Shown here in pieces: positions 1 through 6,338 of a stretch of DNA of 9,837 bases (positions are counted from its first letter, which is position 1; each line of letters starts with the position of its first letter). Under the pieces are notes generated by a model. It made no database searches, was not told where the DNA came from, and worked only from the letters and a program-made list of their open reading frames with translations. Made by a program: the position numbers and the translations under genes. Source of the DNA: JBCCZC01 sp039188505 (GTDB lineage Bacteria > Pseudomonadota > Gammaproteobacteria > Xanthomonadales > SZUA-38). The stretch is from assembly GCA_039188505.1 (NCBI GenBank), contig JBCCZC010000204.1, forward strand, positions 1 to 9,837, given 5' to 3'.

Positions 1-816
1 CTCTGGACCTGTCCGGGGCCGCACGATTTCCACGAGGGTGACGGCCTGCAGATCGCGCGGAGTCGCGACCATTGCCTCGTCTACGCCAGCGTCGCCGAGG
101 CGGGTGCGGGCCTGCGGAACCTCAGCCGTGAGCTGTACGACGCGATGCTCACCGGCGAGCGCCTGCGGGACTACCCGCACATCGTGAAAGCCTGGAACTA
201 TATTGCCGAGATCAACGAGGGCGAGGCGGACGACGAACGCTACAAGCAGTTCTGCCTCGGGCGCGGCGAGGTCTACGATGCCCTGCTGCCGGAGTCGGGC
301 CGCGCGCCGTCGGCCACGGCCATCGGCTCGGCGCCGGGTGAACCCCTGACGGTGATGCTGCTCCTCGCGCGGCGCGACGTGAGCACCTTCGAGAATCCGC
401 GCCAGGTGAGCGCCTTCCGCTACCCGCGCCAGTACGGCCCCCGCAGCCCGAACTTCAGCCGGGCGGCGCTGCTGGACGCCGCGGGCGGACACCAGCTCTT
501 CATCTCCGGCACCGCCGCCATCGTCGGCCACGAGTCGCGGCACCACGAGGACGTCTCCGGCCAGCTGGCCGAGACGGTCAACAACCTCGAGAGCTTGTTC
601 GAGGAGGCCGGGCAGCGGATCGGCACCAGCGGCGTCGGCTTCTCGCCCTCGTGCCACCTGCGGGTGTACGTGCGCCACGCCAAGGACGCCGAGCGGGTTA
701 CCGCGGCGCTCGCACCGCTCGTGCCCGCGCCGGAGAATCTGGTCCTTCTCGAAGGCGCGATCTGCAGAAGCGAGCTCCTCGTCGAGATGGACGGCATCAT
801 CGACGAGCTGCCCTGA
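1..816 (+). CDS. Chorismatase family protein (XanB2/FkbO/Hyg5-like), 5' end missing
   Basis: The reading frame is open from base 1 to the TGA at 814-816, giving 271 visible residues, so the true start lies left of the window. I recognise the chorismatase fold family by its conserved blocks: AWNYIAEIN (about visible residues 64-72), a TAIGS segment (107-110), ENPRQVSAFRYPRQYGPRSP (131-150), the ISGTAAIVGHES block (168-179), LRVYVRH (220-226) and the C-terminal EGAICRSELLVEMDG (251-265). These enzymes remove pyruvate from chorismate: FkbO types give a dihydroxycyclohexadiene carboxylate, Hyg5 types 3-hydroxybenzoate, and XanB2 types both 3- and 4-hydroxybenzoate, feeding xanthomonadin/aryl-polyene pigment and ubiquinone. 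Family members are about 330-345 residues, so roughly 60-75 are missing. Subtype cannot be settled by eye; XanB2-like is favoured by the apparent lineage. Databases often label such proteins pteridine-dependent deoxygenase-like. The gene converges on the nuclease gene and is not part of the minus-strand operon. Confidence 0.82.
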   Translation, partial: LWTCPGPHDFHEGDGLQIARSRDHCLVYASVAEAGAGLRNLSRELYDAMLTGERLRDYPHIVKAWNYIAEINEGEADDERYKQFCLGRGEVYDALLPESGRAPSATAIGSAPGEPLTVMLLLARRDVSTFENPRQVSAFRYPRQYGPRSPNFSRAALLDAAGGHQLFISGTAAIVGHESRHHEDVSGQLAETVNNLESLFEEAGQRIGTSGVGFSPSCHLRVYVRHAKDAERVTAALAPLVPAPENLVLLEGAICRSELLVEMDGIIDELP

Positions 817-887
817 GCGCAACGCCCGTTCCTGAAGAAACGGTCACGATCGAAGCCTGACCGGTCGACACCGCATCCACCTGCAAA

Positions 888-908
888 CCGTAGGCTACGA
901 GCTTACGG
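888..908 (-). terminator. Weak stem-loop between convergent genes, possible terminator
   Basis: CCGTAGGC at 888-895 pairs with GCTTACGG at 901-908 (8 bp including one G-T wobble) around a 5-nt loop. On the minus strand the stem is followed only by TTTGC, so there is no real U-tract. It lies about 70 nt past the stop of the minus-strand nuclease gene and about 70 nt past the plus-strand chorismatase stop, where a shared terminator would be expected. Function is inferred from position only. Confidence 0.3.
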
Positions 909-960
909 GCTCCTGGTGGAATCGATTCCCGCCTCCCTCTCCCCCTTCGCCGGGAGCCCG
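906..960. repeat. Nested inverted repeats in the convergent intergenic region
   Basis: CGGGCTCC at 906-913 is the exact reverse complement of GGAGCCCG at 953-960. After one mismatch the pairing continues for two more base pairs inward. The enclosed segment contains a perfect 12-bp palindrome, GGAATCGATTCC, at 918-929. The outer left arm overlaps the right arm of the 888-908 stem, so the two folds exclude each other. Together these occupy much of the 160-nt gap at 817-976, in which I see no gene. The region could act as a transcription end for either strand, or it could be chance structure in GC-rich DNA. Confidence 0.4.
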
Positions 961-976
961 ATTTCCTCCAGGAACG

Positions 977-1978
977 TCAGCGGCTCACCAGCACATCTTC
1001 GAGCACGGCGGCGAGCCTCACGGCCGACTTTGCGCCCTGGGCCATGGCGACGACCCGTGCCTCCTCACGGTAGGCGGCGGAGAGGCGAATGCGCCCCGAC
1101 GTCACGTCGCACCGGTCGCTGTCGATCCGGGCCGCAGCCTGCAGCCGCAGCCACTGCGGGTAGACCACGCTCCTCGCCAGCTCGACGCTCTCACGCCACC
1201 AGAGCGAGCCGTCGCCGATCGGCATTGCCGCCACTTCGTCGGTCAGTTCGCGGGCCAGCAGCAGGCCGCGCGCGTCGATATCGACCTCCCCCCGGCTTCC
1301 CGCAATCTGCAGATCCCAGAACGAATGCAGGTTCCAGTTCTCGAGGTCGTCCAGGCAGATCCGGTTGCCGCCGCGGTCGCCCTCGTTGCCCAGAGCGGGC
1401 AGCCCGAACAGGGACACGGCGTGGACCGGGTTGTGGATGTCGGCGCCGACGTGCAGCAGCCACGCCAGGGCGAGGGCTTGCTCCTCGTCCGCGACGGTTG
1501 GATCACCGAGGATCGCCGTCGTCCACTTGATGGCCTGGACCGCGTTTCGCGGTTCCTCGCCCATGGACGGCAGGTCTTCGGCGCGATCAATCTCGACCCG
1601 GGAAATGAGCGCCTGCTCCGCCTCGGCCGATACCCATACCAGATCGTTGAACCAGTGCCAGTTGCCGCGGTGGTAGCGGCTCCAGGCCGCCGGATCGGTG
1701 TCGCGATAGCTACGGACCGTGTCCGGCCACGCCGCGGACTCGCGGAAGATCAGCCGCGGGAGGGACCACTCGGCGCTGTTCTCCGGCACCTGGTCGGCAA
1801 GCCCACGCTGGAAATCCGGGTGCGTCTGCAGGATCCGCCACGCGGCGTCCCTCGCGGCCGGCGAAAGCTTCAGCCACACGAGGTCGGCAATCGCGCGGTG
1901 GCCGTGCATGGTCCACGCGCCGGCCAGCGGTGCAACGAGAAGCAGGACGGCAGCGAAGATGATTCGGATCAGCGACAT
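977..1978 (-). CDS. Exported S1/P1-type zinc-dependent nuclease
   Basis: This 333-residue protein belongs to the S1/P1 nuclease family, which hydrolyses single-stranded DNA/RNA and 3'-nucleotides with a three-zinc site. The ATG at 1978 is preferred over an in-frame start at 2029 because it gives a compact signal peptide (residues 1-21, ending PLAGA). Cleavage there leaves Trp22 as mature residue 1, the family's zinc-binding N-terminal Trp, with a His at mature position 6 (His27). The other expected ligands follow in order: Asp86 (AAWPD), His108 (NWHW), His176/Asp180/His186 (HVGADIHNPVH) and His218/Asp222 (NLHSFWD). All key residues are present, so the enzyme should be active, acting in the periplasm or outside the cell on nucleic acid, perhaps for phosphate or nucleotide scavenging (inferred). 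It starts 72 nt after queC on the same strand; no good Shine-Dalgarno sequence or promoter is visible. It is the last gene of the minus-strand run. Confidence 0.9.
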   Translation of the reverse strand: MSLIRIIFAAVLLLVAPLAGAWTMHGHRAIADLVWLKLSPAARDAAWRILQTHPDFQRGLADQVPENSAEWSLPRLIFRESAAWPDTVRSYRDTDPAAWSRYHRGNWHWFNDLVWVSAEAEQALISRVEIDRAEDLPSMGEEPRNAVQAIKWTTAILGDPTVADEEQALALAWLLHVGADIHNPVHAVSLFGLPALGNEGDRGGNRICLDDLENWNLHSFWDLQIAGSRGEVDIDARGLLLARELTDEVAAMPIGDGSLWWRESVELARSVVYPQWLRLQAAARIDSDRCDVTSGRIRLSAAYREEARVVAMAQGAKSAVRLAAVLEDVLVSR

Positions 1979-2050
1979 GAGCTCGGTTCGTTGGTTTGAC
2001 GCGGCAGTATCGCGGCCCCGTGCGAACACCGTGTGGTGATCACGGCCGGT

Positions 2051-2734
2051 TCAGGCCTGATAGCGGGTCGGGTCGGGAACACCGGCGGCCTCGAAGCCTG
2101 CCGCGCGGAACCGGCAGGAATCGCAGCGACCGCAGGCGCGGCCATCGTCGTCCGCCTGATAGCAGGACACGGTGAGGCCGTAGTCGACGCCGGTTTCGAT
2201 GCCACGCCGGATGATCTGAGCCTTGGTCAGCTCGATGAGCGGCGTGTGGATCGAGAAGCGACCGCCCTCGACGCCGGCCTTGGTCGCGAGCTTGGCCAGC
2301 GACGCAAACGCATCGATGAACTCGGGGCGGCAGTCGGGGTAGCCCGAGTAGTCGACGGCGTTGACGCCGATGAAGAGGTCGCGCGCATCCAGTGTCTCGG
2401 CAAAGCCGAGCGCCGTTGCCAGGAACACGGTGTTGCGCGCGGGCACGTAGGTGACCGGGATACCCTCGGTGGGCTCCTCCGGCACCTCGATGTCGTCGGT
2501 CAGGGCCGAGCCGCCGATGGCCCGGAGGTCGATGCTCACGACGCGGTGGTCCCGCGCACCCAACGCCCGGGACACGTTGGCCGCCGCCGCGAGCTCCGAG
2601 CGGTGGCGCTGGCCGTAGTCGACGGCGAGCGTATAGCAGTCGAATCCTGCGGCTCGCGCGATGGCCAGGCAGGTGGTCGAATCCAGGCCACCCGACAGCA
2701 GCACAACCGCGCGGCGCTCGCCGGTCGCAGTCAT
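2051..2734 (-). CDS. queC: 7-cyano-7-deazaguanine (preQ0) synthase QueC
   Basis: QueC converts 7-carboxy-7-deazaguanine to preQ0 using ATP and ammonia, the step after QueE in cytoplasmic queuosine precursor synthesis. The 227-residue protein opens with the PP-loop ATP-pyrophosphatase signature SGGLDS (residues 14-19), followed by the AVDYGQRH block (37-44), VPARNTVFL (97-105) and GVNAVDYSGYPDCRPEF (123-139). The C-terminal zinc site has four cysteines at 191, 201, 204 and 207 (CGRCDSC). The length is normal for the family. I chose the ATG at 2734 because it overlaps the queE stop as ATGA and places the PP-loop near the N-terminus; the frame is open for 37 codons further upstream, but that stretch is queE coding sequence and adds only low-complexity residues. 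Translation is probably coupled to queE. No queD or queF is in the window, so those steps must be encoded elsewhere. Confidence 0.96.
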   Translation of the reverse strand: MTATGERRAVVLLSGGLDSTTCLAIARAAGFDCYTLAVDYGQRHRSELAAAANVSRALGARDHRVVSIDLRAIGGSALTDDIEVPEEPTEGIPVTYVPARNTVFLATALGFAETLDARDLFIGVNAVDYSGYPDCRPEFIDAFASLAKLATKAGVEGGRFSIHTPLIELTKAQIIRRGIETGVDYGLTVSCYQADDDGRACGRCDSCRFRAAGFEAAGVPDPTRYQA

Positions 2735-3402
2735 CGCCCCGGCTCCTCGCCCCAGAGCACCTTGTGGAGCTGGACCTGAAGTCGCACTGGAGCTCCCGCG
2801 TCGAGGATCCACGCCGCCAGCTCCGCCGGTGGCAGGCTTTCCCACACCGGAGAGAACAGGACGGTAACCCGTTCGGCAATGCTGTGCTCCTGCACCCGTG
2901 CGAGCGCCCAGTCGAAGTCATCCCGGTCGGCGATGACAAACTTGACCTCCTCCTCGGGTCGCAGCACCTCGAGGTTCTCCCAGCGGTTACGACCGGACTC
3001 ACCGGAGGCCGGCGCTTTCAGGTCCACGACCCGGCGCACGCGGGGGTCGACCGCACTCACGTCCAGGGCCCCGCTCGTCTCCAGGGAAACGGCGTAGCCC
3101 GCGTCGCAGAGTCCGGTCAGCAGGTCGAAGCACCGTTTCTGGGCAAGCGGTTCGCCGCCCGTGACGCAGACGTGCTTCACCCCAAGGCCCTCGACCTCCG
3201 CGAGAACGTCGTCGAAGGTCCACCAGCGCCCGCCGTGGAAGGCGTACGCGGTGTCACACCAGGTGCACCGCAGCGGGCACCCGGTCAGTCGGATGAAGGT
3301 AGTCGGCCAACCGGCCGCATGGGCTTCGCCCTGGATCGAACGGAAGATCTCGGTGATCTTGACCCGTTTGGCCGGGGCCTGGACCGGTGCCGCTGCAGCC
3401 AT
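2731..3402 (-). CDS. queE: 7-carboxy-7-deazaguanine synthase QueE (radical SAM)
   Basis: QueE is a radical SAM enzyme that contracts 6-carboxytetrahydropterin to 7-carboxy-7-deazaguanine, the step feeding QueC. The 223-residue protein has the N-terminal EIFRSIQGE substrate-binding block (18-26), the canonical CxxxCxxC iron-sulphur cluster motif with Cys42, Cys46 and Cys49, the TGGEPL SAM-binding motif (81-86), an ETSG motif (108-111) and the conserved tail LQVQLHKVLWG (208-218). The ATG at 3402 is chosen because it gives normal length and the expected short lead-in. The frame stays open 96 codons upstream, but that is shadow of cpoB with no family similarity. The gene begins 26 nt after the cpoB stop. 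No clear Shine-Dalgarno sequence is present, and a strong hairpin (3410-3430) sits where it would be. The stop overlaps the queC start by ATGA. Confidence 0.95.
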   Translation of the reverse strand: MAAAAPVQAPAKRVKITEIFRSIQGEAHAAGWPTTFIRLTGCPLRCTWCDTAYAFHGGRWWTFDDVLAEVEGLGVKHVCVTGGEPLAQKRCFDLLTGLCDAGYAVSLETSGALDVSAVDPRVRRVVDLKAPASGESGRNRWENLEVLRPEEEVKFVIADRDDFDWALARVQEHSIAERVTVLFSPVWESLPPAELAAWILDAGAPVRLQVQLHKVLWGEEPGR

Positions 3403-3409
3403 GGAAACG

Positions 3410-3430
3410 GACGCCGCTCGGGGCGGCGTC
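3410..3430 (-). promoter_or_regulatory. Strong GC stem-loop filling the cpoB-queE gap
   Basis: GACGCCGC at 3410-3417 is perfectly complementary to GCGGCGTC at 3423-3430, giving an 8-bp, mostly G-C stem with a 5-nt loop. In the minus-strand transcript the stem starts within the cpoB stop codon and ends 7 nt before the queE ATG. The following bases (CGTTTCC) have only three consecutive Ts, so it is a poor intrinsic terminator. Its position suggests a partial transcription stop, an mRNA-processing or stability element, or a brake on queE initiation. The structure is seen; the role is inferred. Confidence 0.45.
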
Positions 3431-4400
3431 AGTTGATGTAGCCCTCGATCCGCATCGAGTTGAGCTGGCGCTGCGCCAGCCGCGATACGGTCGAGTCGGG
3501 AAAGTCCTGAACCACGGAATTCAGCTCGCGCTCGGCCGCTTCCCAGTTCTGGAGCGAGTAGTAGCAGAGGCCGATCTTGAGGCGCGCGTCCGGCTGCTTG
3601 CCGCTGTTGGGGAACAGCGTCAGCAACCGCTGGAAGGTCTCCAGCGCCACGCGGTAGTTGCGCGTCACGTAGTAGGACTCGCCGAGCCAATATTGCGCGT
3701 TGTCGGCGTACTCGCTGGTCGGGTAGCGGCTGAGGAAATCGGAGAACATGCGCGACGCCTCGGCGTAGCGGCGATTCTTCAGGGCGTCGAACGCCTCCTC
3801 GTAGGCCACCTTGGCGACGGCGGGATCAGCGGGAATCGGCACCGCTGGGGCGGTCGTAGCCTGCCCGAGCCCGGTGGTCTCGAGGCCCGCATCGATGGGC
3901 TCACGGACCTCGGGAAAGGCGCCCGTGCCAGCCGTGGTCGCGGTTTCGGGAACCGGGACCGGTGCTGAGGCCGGGGCCGGCCGTGTCGTGGCGCCCGCCG
4001 CGGGCATCGTCTCCGGTCGATCGGTGAAGACGGTCGGGTTAGTGGCGTCGAAGCCCTGCGTGGGCGCGGGGCTCATCGTCGACCCGGGCCGACTGGCGGC
4101 ATCGGACAAGCGCCGGTCCAGATCGAGATACTGGTCGCGCTGGCTGTTGCGCAGATTCTCGATCTCGAAGCCCTGATCCTCGATGACGCCGCGCAGCTCC
4201 CGGATCTCGCTCTGGAGCTGGTTGAGCTGATAAACGAGGTCAGCCAGGGTCTGGCGCTGCTCGTCGCCGCCGCTTTCGCGCAGCTCCTGCTCGAGGCGGG
4301 CGACACGCTCCGCGAGGGACTCACGCTGCGCGTTTGCCCCACCGGAGAAGCAGACGGCAGCCACGAGGGCTGCCGTCGCAAGTCGTACGCGGATGCTCAT
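3429..4400 (-). CDS. cpoB: Cell division coordinator CpoB (YbgF), Tol-Pal periplasmic protein
   Basis: CpoB is a periplasmic TolA-binding protein that links peptidoglycan synthesis (PBP1B/LpoB in Escherichia coli) with outer-membrane constriction by Tol-Pal. The 323-residue product has a signal peptide (about 1-24, ending GANA), an N-terminal heptad-rich coiled coil (about 26-100) that trimerises in the family, a long Ala/Pro/Thr-rich linker (about 104-195) and C-terminal TPR repeats (about 197-315), with motifs such as YEEAFDALKNRRYAEA, DNAQYWLGESYY and LKIGLCYYSLQNWEAAE. The linker makes it longer than the E. coli protein of about 260 residues. The ATG at 4400 shares its A with the pal stop (TGATG), so translation is almost certainly coupled to pal. 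It is the last gene of the Tol-Pal block proper. Confidence 0.95.
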   Translation of the reverse strand: MSIRVRLATAALVAAVCFSGGANAQRESLAERVARLEQELRESGGDEQRQTLADLVYQLNQLQSEIRELRGVIEDQGFEIENLRNSQRDQYLDLDRRLSDAASRPGSTMSPAPTQGFDATNPTVFTDRPETMPAAGATTRPAPASAPVPVPETATTAGTGAFPEVREPIDAGLETTGLGQATTAPAVPIPADPAVAKVAYEEAFDALKNRRYAEASRMFSDFLSRYPTSEYADNAQYWLGESYYVTRNYRVALETFQRLLTLFPNSGKQPDARLKIGLCYYSLQNWEAAERELNSVVQDFPDSTVSRLAQRQLNSMRIEGYIN

Positions 4401-4930
4401 CAGCTACGGGTGTAGACGATCTCCACGCGACGGTTCTGCGACCAGCAGCGCTCTTCGCTGCAGGTCGACACCGGGCGCTCCTCGCCGTAGGACACATCGC
4501 TGAGCTGCGAGCCGCTGGCGCCCTGGACATCCAGCACGCCGAGAACCGCGTTCGCGCGGCGCTCGCCAAGGCCCAGGTTGTACTCGCGGGTGCCGCGCTC
4601 GTCGGCATGACCCTCGAGGGTCGCCGAGTAGTTCGGGTTCGTCGACAGGAACTCACCATGAGCCGCCAGGATCGCGCGGAACTCGGAGCGGATCGTCGAC
4701 TGGTCGAAGTCGAAGTAGATGACGCGCTTCGACAGCAGGCTATCCGGCTCCGTGAGGTTGCGCGGATCGCTGTAGTCGTTCGGGTTCACACGGTCGACCA
4801 CCGGGGGCGGCGTGGTGGGCCGAGTAGGCTCTGGCTCGACGGGCTCCGTGGGAGCAGGCTCCTTCGAGGCGCAGGCGGCGAGACCGAGGCAGACCACTGC
4901 CACCAGCATCGGTTTAAAGGCGTTTTTCAT
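4400..4930 (-). CDS. pal: Peptidoglycan-associated lipoprotein Pal
   Basis: Pal anchors the outer membrane to peptidoglycan and is mobilised by TolB and TolA during division. The 176-residue precursor has a lipoprotein signal with lipobox LAAC, lipidated Cys20, and a Pro/Glu/Thr-rich tether (about 24-45). The OmpA-like domain follows, with the strand VIYFDFDQSTI (70-80), the peptidoglycan-binding segment LEGHADERGTREYNLGLGERRA (105-126) and the terminal SQNRRVEIVY (164-173). Ser21 at the +2 position is not Asp, so it has no inner-membrane retention signal of the E. coli type (the residue after the lipidated Cys is Ala). An unusual short insert holds Cys157 and Cys162. The start is firm: GGAG at 4937-4940 lies 6 nt before the ATG. 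It follows tolB by 44 nt and overlaps cpoB by one base. Confidence 0.97.
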   Translation of the reverse strand: MKNAFKPMLVAVVCLGLAACASKEPAPTEPVEPEPTRPTTPPPVVDRVNPNDYSDPRNLTEPDSLLSKRVIYFDFDQSTIRSEFRAILAAHGEFLSTNPNYSATLEGHADERGTREYNLGLGERRANAVLGVLDVQGASGSQLSDVSYGEERPVSTCSEERCWSQNRRVEIVYTRS

Positions 4931-4936
4931 CGTCGA

Positions 4937-4940
4937 CTCC
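4937..4940 (-). promoter_or_regulatory. Shine-Dalgarno sequence of pal
   Basis: GGAG on the minus strand with a 6-nt spacer to the pal ATG at 4930. It is one of the clearest ribosome binding sites in the cluster. It fits high, independent translation of the abundant lipoprotein, in contrast to the coupled starts of its neighbours. Confidence 0.7.
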
Positions 4941-4965
4941 AGTGAAGAGATTTTCTAATGGCGTT

Positions 4966-4977
4966 TGATTCGAATCA
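4966..4977. repeat. 12-bp perfect palindrome at the tolB stop
   Basis: TGATTCGAATCA reads the same on both strands and includes the tolB stop codon (4975-4977). It begins the AT-richer 44-nt tolB-pal spacer. It could be an operator-like site or a small hairpin, but a palindrome of this size can occur by chance and no regulator motif is recognised. Confidence 0.3.
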
Positions 4978-6309
4978 GCGTCGCAGCGGAGACCAAGCAG
5001 GTTCCCTGATGTCGCCCTCCGCAAAGATCAGCTGGTGCGAGGCGCGCACGCCGGCCGCGACGCCAAGCACGGGCACGGCCGATAATACACCTTGACTTCC
5101 GCGCCGAGAAGCATAAAGCAGCATGCTGCCGTTGGGGGCAAAGCTCGGCGACTCGTCGAGGGGCCCGCCGGACACGATCTGGAGCACGCCGTTGCTCTTG
5201 TCGAGCACCGCGATTCGGTAGTCGTTGTCGTTGCCGTGGACCATGCCGATCCGCTCGCCGTCCGGGGACAAGGTCGCCCGGGCGTTGTACTGACCCTCGC
5301 GGGTGATCCGACGGGGCTTCTCCGAACCGTTGGCGGGCACCTGGTAGAGCTGCGGCCGGCCACCCCGGTCGGAGGTGAAGATCACGCTGCGCCCGTCGGG
5401 CGTCCACCGCGGCTCCGTGTCGATCGCCCAGTGCTCGGTAAGCTGGCGAAAGCGTTCGCTCGAGAGATCCATGACGTAGATCTCCGGATTGCCAGTGCGC
5501 GAGAGCGTCAGCGCCAGCCGATCGCCGTCCGGTGAGAACGACGGGGCCCCGTTGATGCCCCGGAAGCTCGCGAGCTTGCGGCGCGAGCCCGTCGCGATCT
5601 CCTGGATCCAGACCGACGAATTGCCCTCCTCGAAGGAAACGTACGCAAGGCGCTCGCCGTCGGGCGACCAGGACGGCGACAGCAGCGGCTGCCGCGATCG
5701 GACTACCGGCAGCGGGTTGTGCCCGTCGGCGTCGGCAACCATCAGCGAGAAGATCTGCTCCTCCCCGGTTCCGGCGGACGTCACGTAGGCGATCCGCGTG
5801 CGGAAGACGCCGGGGACGCCGGTGATCTTCTCGTAGACCGTGTCGGCGATGTGGTGCGCCGTGTAGCGCAGCTCACCGGCCCGGGAGGGAAACTCCAGGA
5901 ACAGCATGGATTCCCGCGTTGCGACATTGAGCAGGCGAACCTCCACGGCAAAACCGTCGAGTTCGTTGCCGGTCACCGCGCCGATGACGATGTGATCGAC
6001 GCCGAGCCGCTGCCAGGTGGGAAAACGGACGTCGCTGACGCGGGCCGGTCGTTCGATGATGTCCTCGTCGTTGAGAACGCTGAACAGGCCCGTCCGCGCA
6101 AGATCGTTGGCAATGACCTTCTCGAGCGGCGTCTCGGGCGGCACGCCCGTGGCCTCCCAGGCAAAGGGCACCACGGCGATCGGGCTCGCGCCGACGATGC
6201 CGTCCTCGATGGTAATCACGAGGTCGGGCTGCTGCGCCCGGGCGGGTGCTGCAAGGATGGTGACCAGTCCGAGCAGGACCAGGGCGATCATTGGGTGTGC
6301 TTGCTTCAT
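4975..6309 (-). CDS. tolB: Tol-Pal system protein TolB (periplasmic beta-propeller)
   Basis: TolB is the soluble periplasmic component that binds Pal and, through its mature N-terminus, TolA. The 444-residue precursor has a signal peptide (1-25, ending ARA). The mature start QQPDLVITIEDG is followed by the family N-terminal domain with PIAVVPFAW and an EKVIANDLARTGLF block. After it comes a six-bladed propeller marked by repeated SPDG-type blades: SPSWSPDGERLAYVS, PSFSPDGDRLALTLS, PRWTPDGRSVIFTSD, ATLSPDGERIGMVH and PSFAPNGSMLLYAS, closing with EPAWSP. Length is typical (E. coli 430). I chose the ATG at 6309 because GGAA lies 8 nt upstream and it gives a standard signal peptide. A GTG at 6339 that overlaps the tolA TAG would add ten polar residues before the signal and is less likely. 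The gap to tolA is 29 nt. Confidence 0.96.
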   Translation of the reverse strand: MKQAHPMIALVLLGLVTILAAPARAQQPDLVITIEDGIVGASPIAVVPFAWEATGVPPETPLEKVIANDLARTGLFSVLNDEDIIERPARVSDVRFPTWQRLGVDHIVIGAVTGNELDGFAVEVRLLNVATRESMLFLEFPSRAGELRYTAHHIADTVYEKITGVPGVFRTRIAYVTSAGTGEEQIFSLMVADADGHNPLPVVRSRQPLLSPSWSPDGERLAYVSFEEGNSSVWIQEIATGSRRKLASFRGINGAPSFSPDGDRLALTLSRTGNPEIYVMDLSSERFRQLTEHWAIDTEPRWTPDGRSVIFTSDRGGRPQLYQVPANGSEKPRRITREGQYNARATLSPDGERIGMVHGNDNDYRIAVLDKSNGVLQIVSGGPLDESPSFAPNGSMLLYASRRGSQGVLSAVPVLGVAAGVRASHQLIFAEGDIREPAWSPLRR

Positions 6310-6338
6310 GCTTGTTATTCCGGATGTTTGCTGACGCA

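Noticed and set aside
1325..1999. Plus-strand open frame of 224 codons antisense to the nuclease gene
   Set aside because: The translation shows no family motifs, and the minus-strand frame contains every S1/P1 zinc ligand in order.
1979..2050. Small stem (2029-2033 with 2041-2045) or tRNA gene in the queC-nuclease gap
   Set aside because: A tRNA gene often follows queC in pseudomonads, but this 72-nt gap shows no cloverleaf or T-loop sequence. The 5-bp stem is too weak to call a terminator.
2735..2845. Possible N-terminal extension of QueC
   Set aside because: It lies in queE coding sequence, adds Gly/Ala/Ser-rich residues absent from the family, and the ATGA overlap start at 2734 fits better.
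2040..3002. Minus-strand open frame of 320 codons overlapping queC and queE in another frame
   Set aside because: The translation is low-complexity and Arg-rich, whereas the other frame encodes complete QueC with PP-loop and zinc cysteines.
3403..3690. Possible 96-residue N-terminal extension of QueE
   Set aside because: It is an alternative frame of the cpoB TPR region with no similarity to radical SAM proteins.
4334..4945. Plus-strand open frame of 203 codons antisense to pal
   Set aside because: It is a shadow of the pal coding sequence with no domain and no ribosome binding site.
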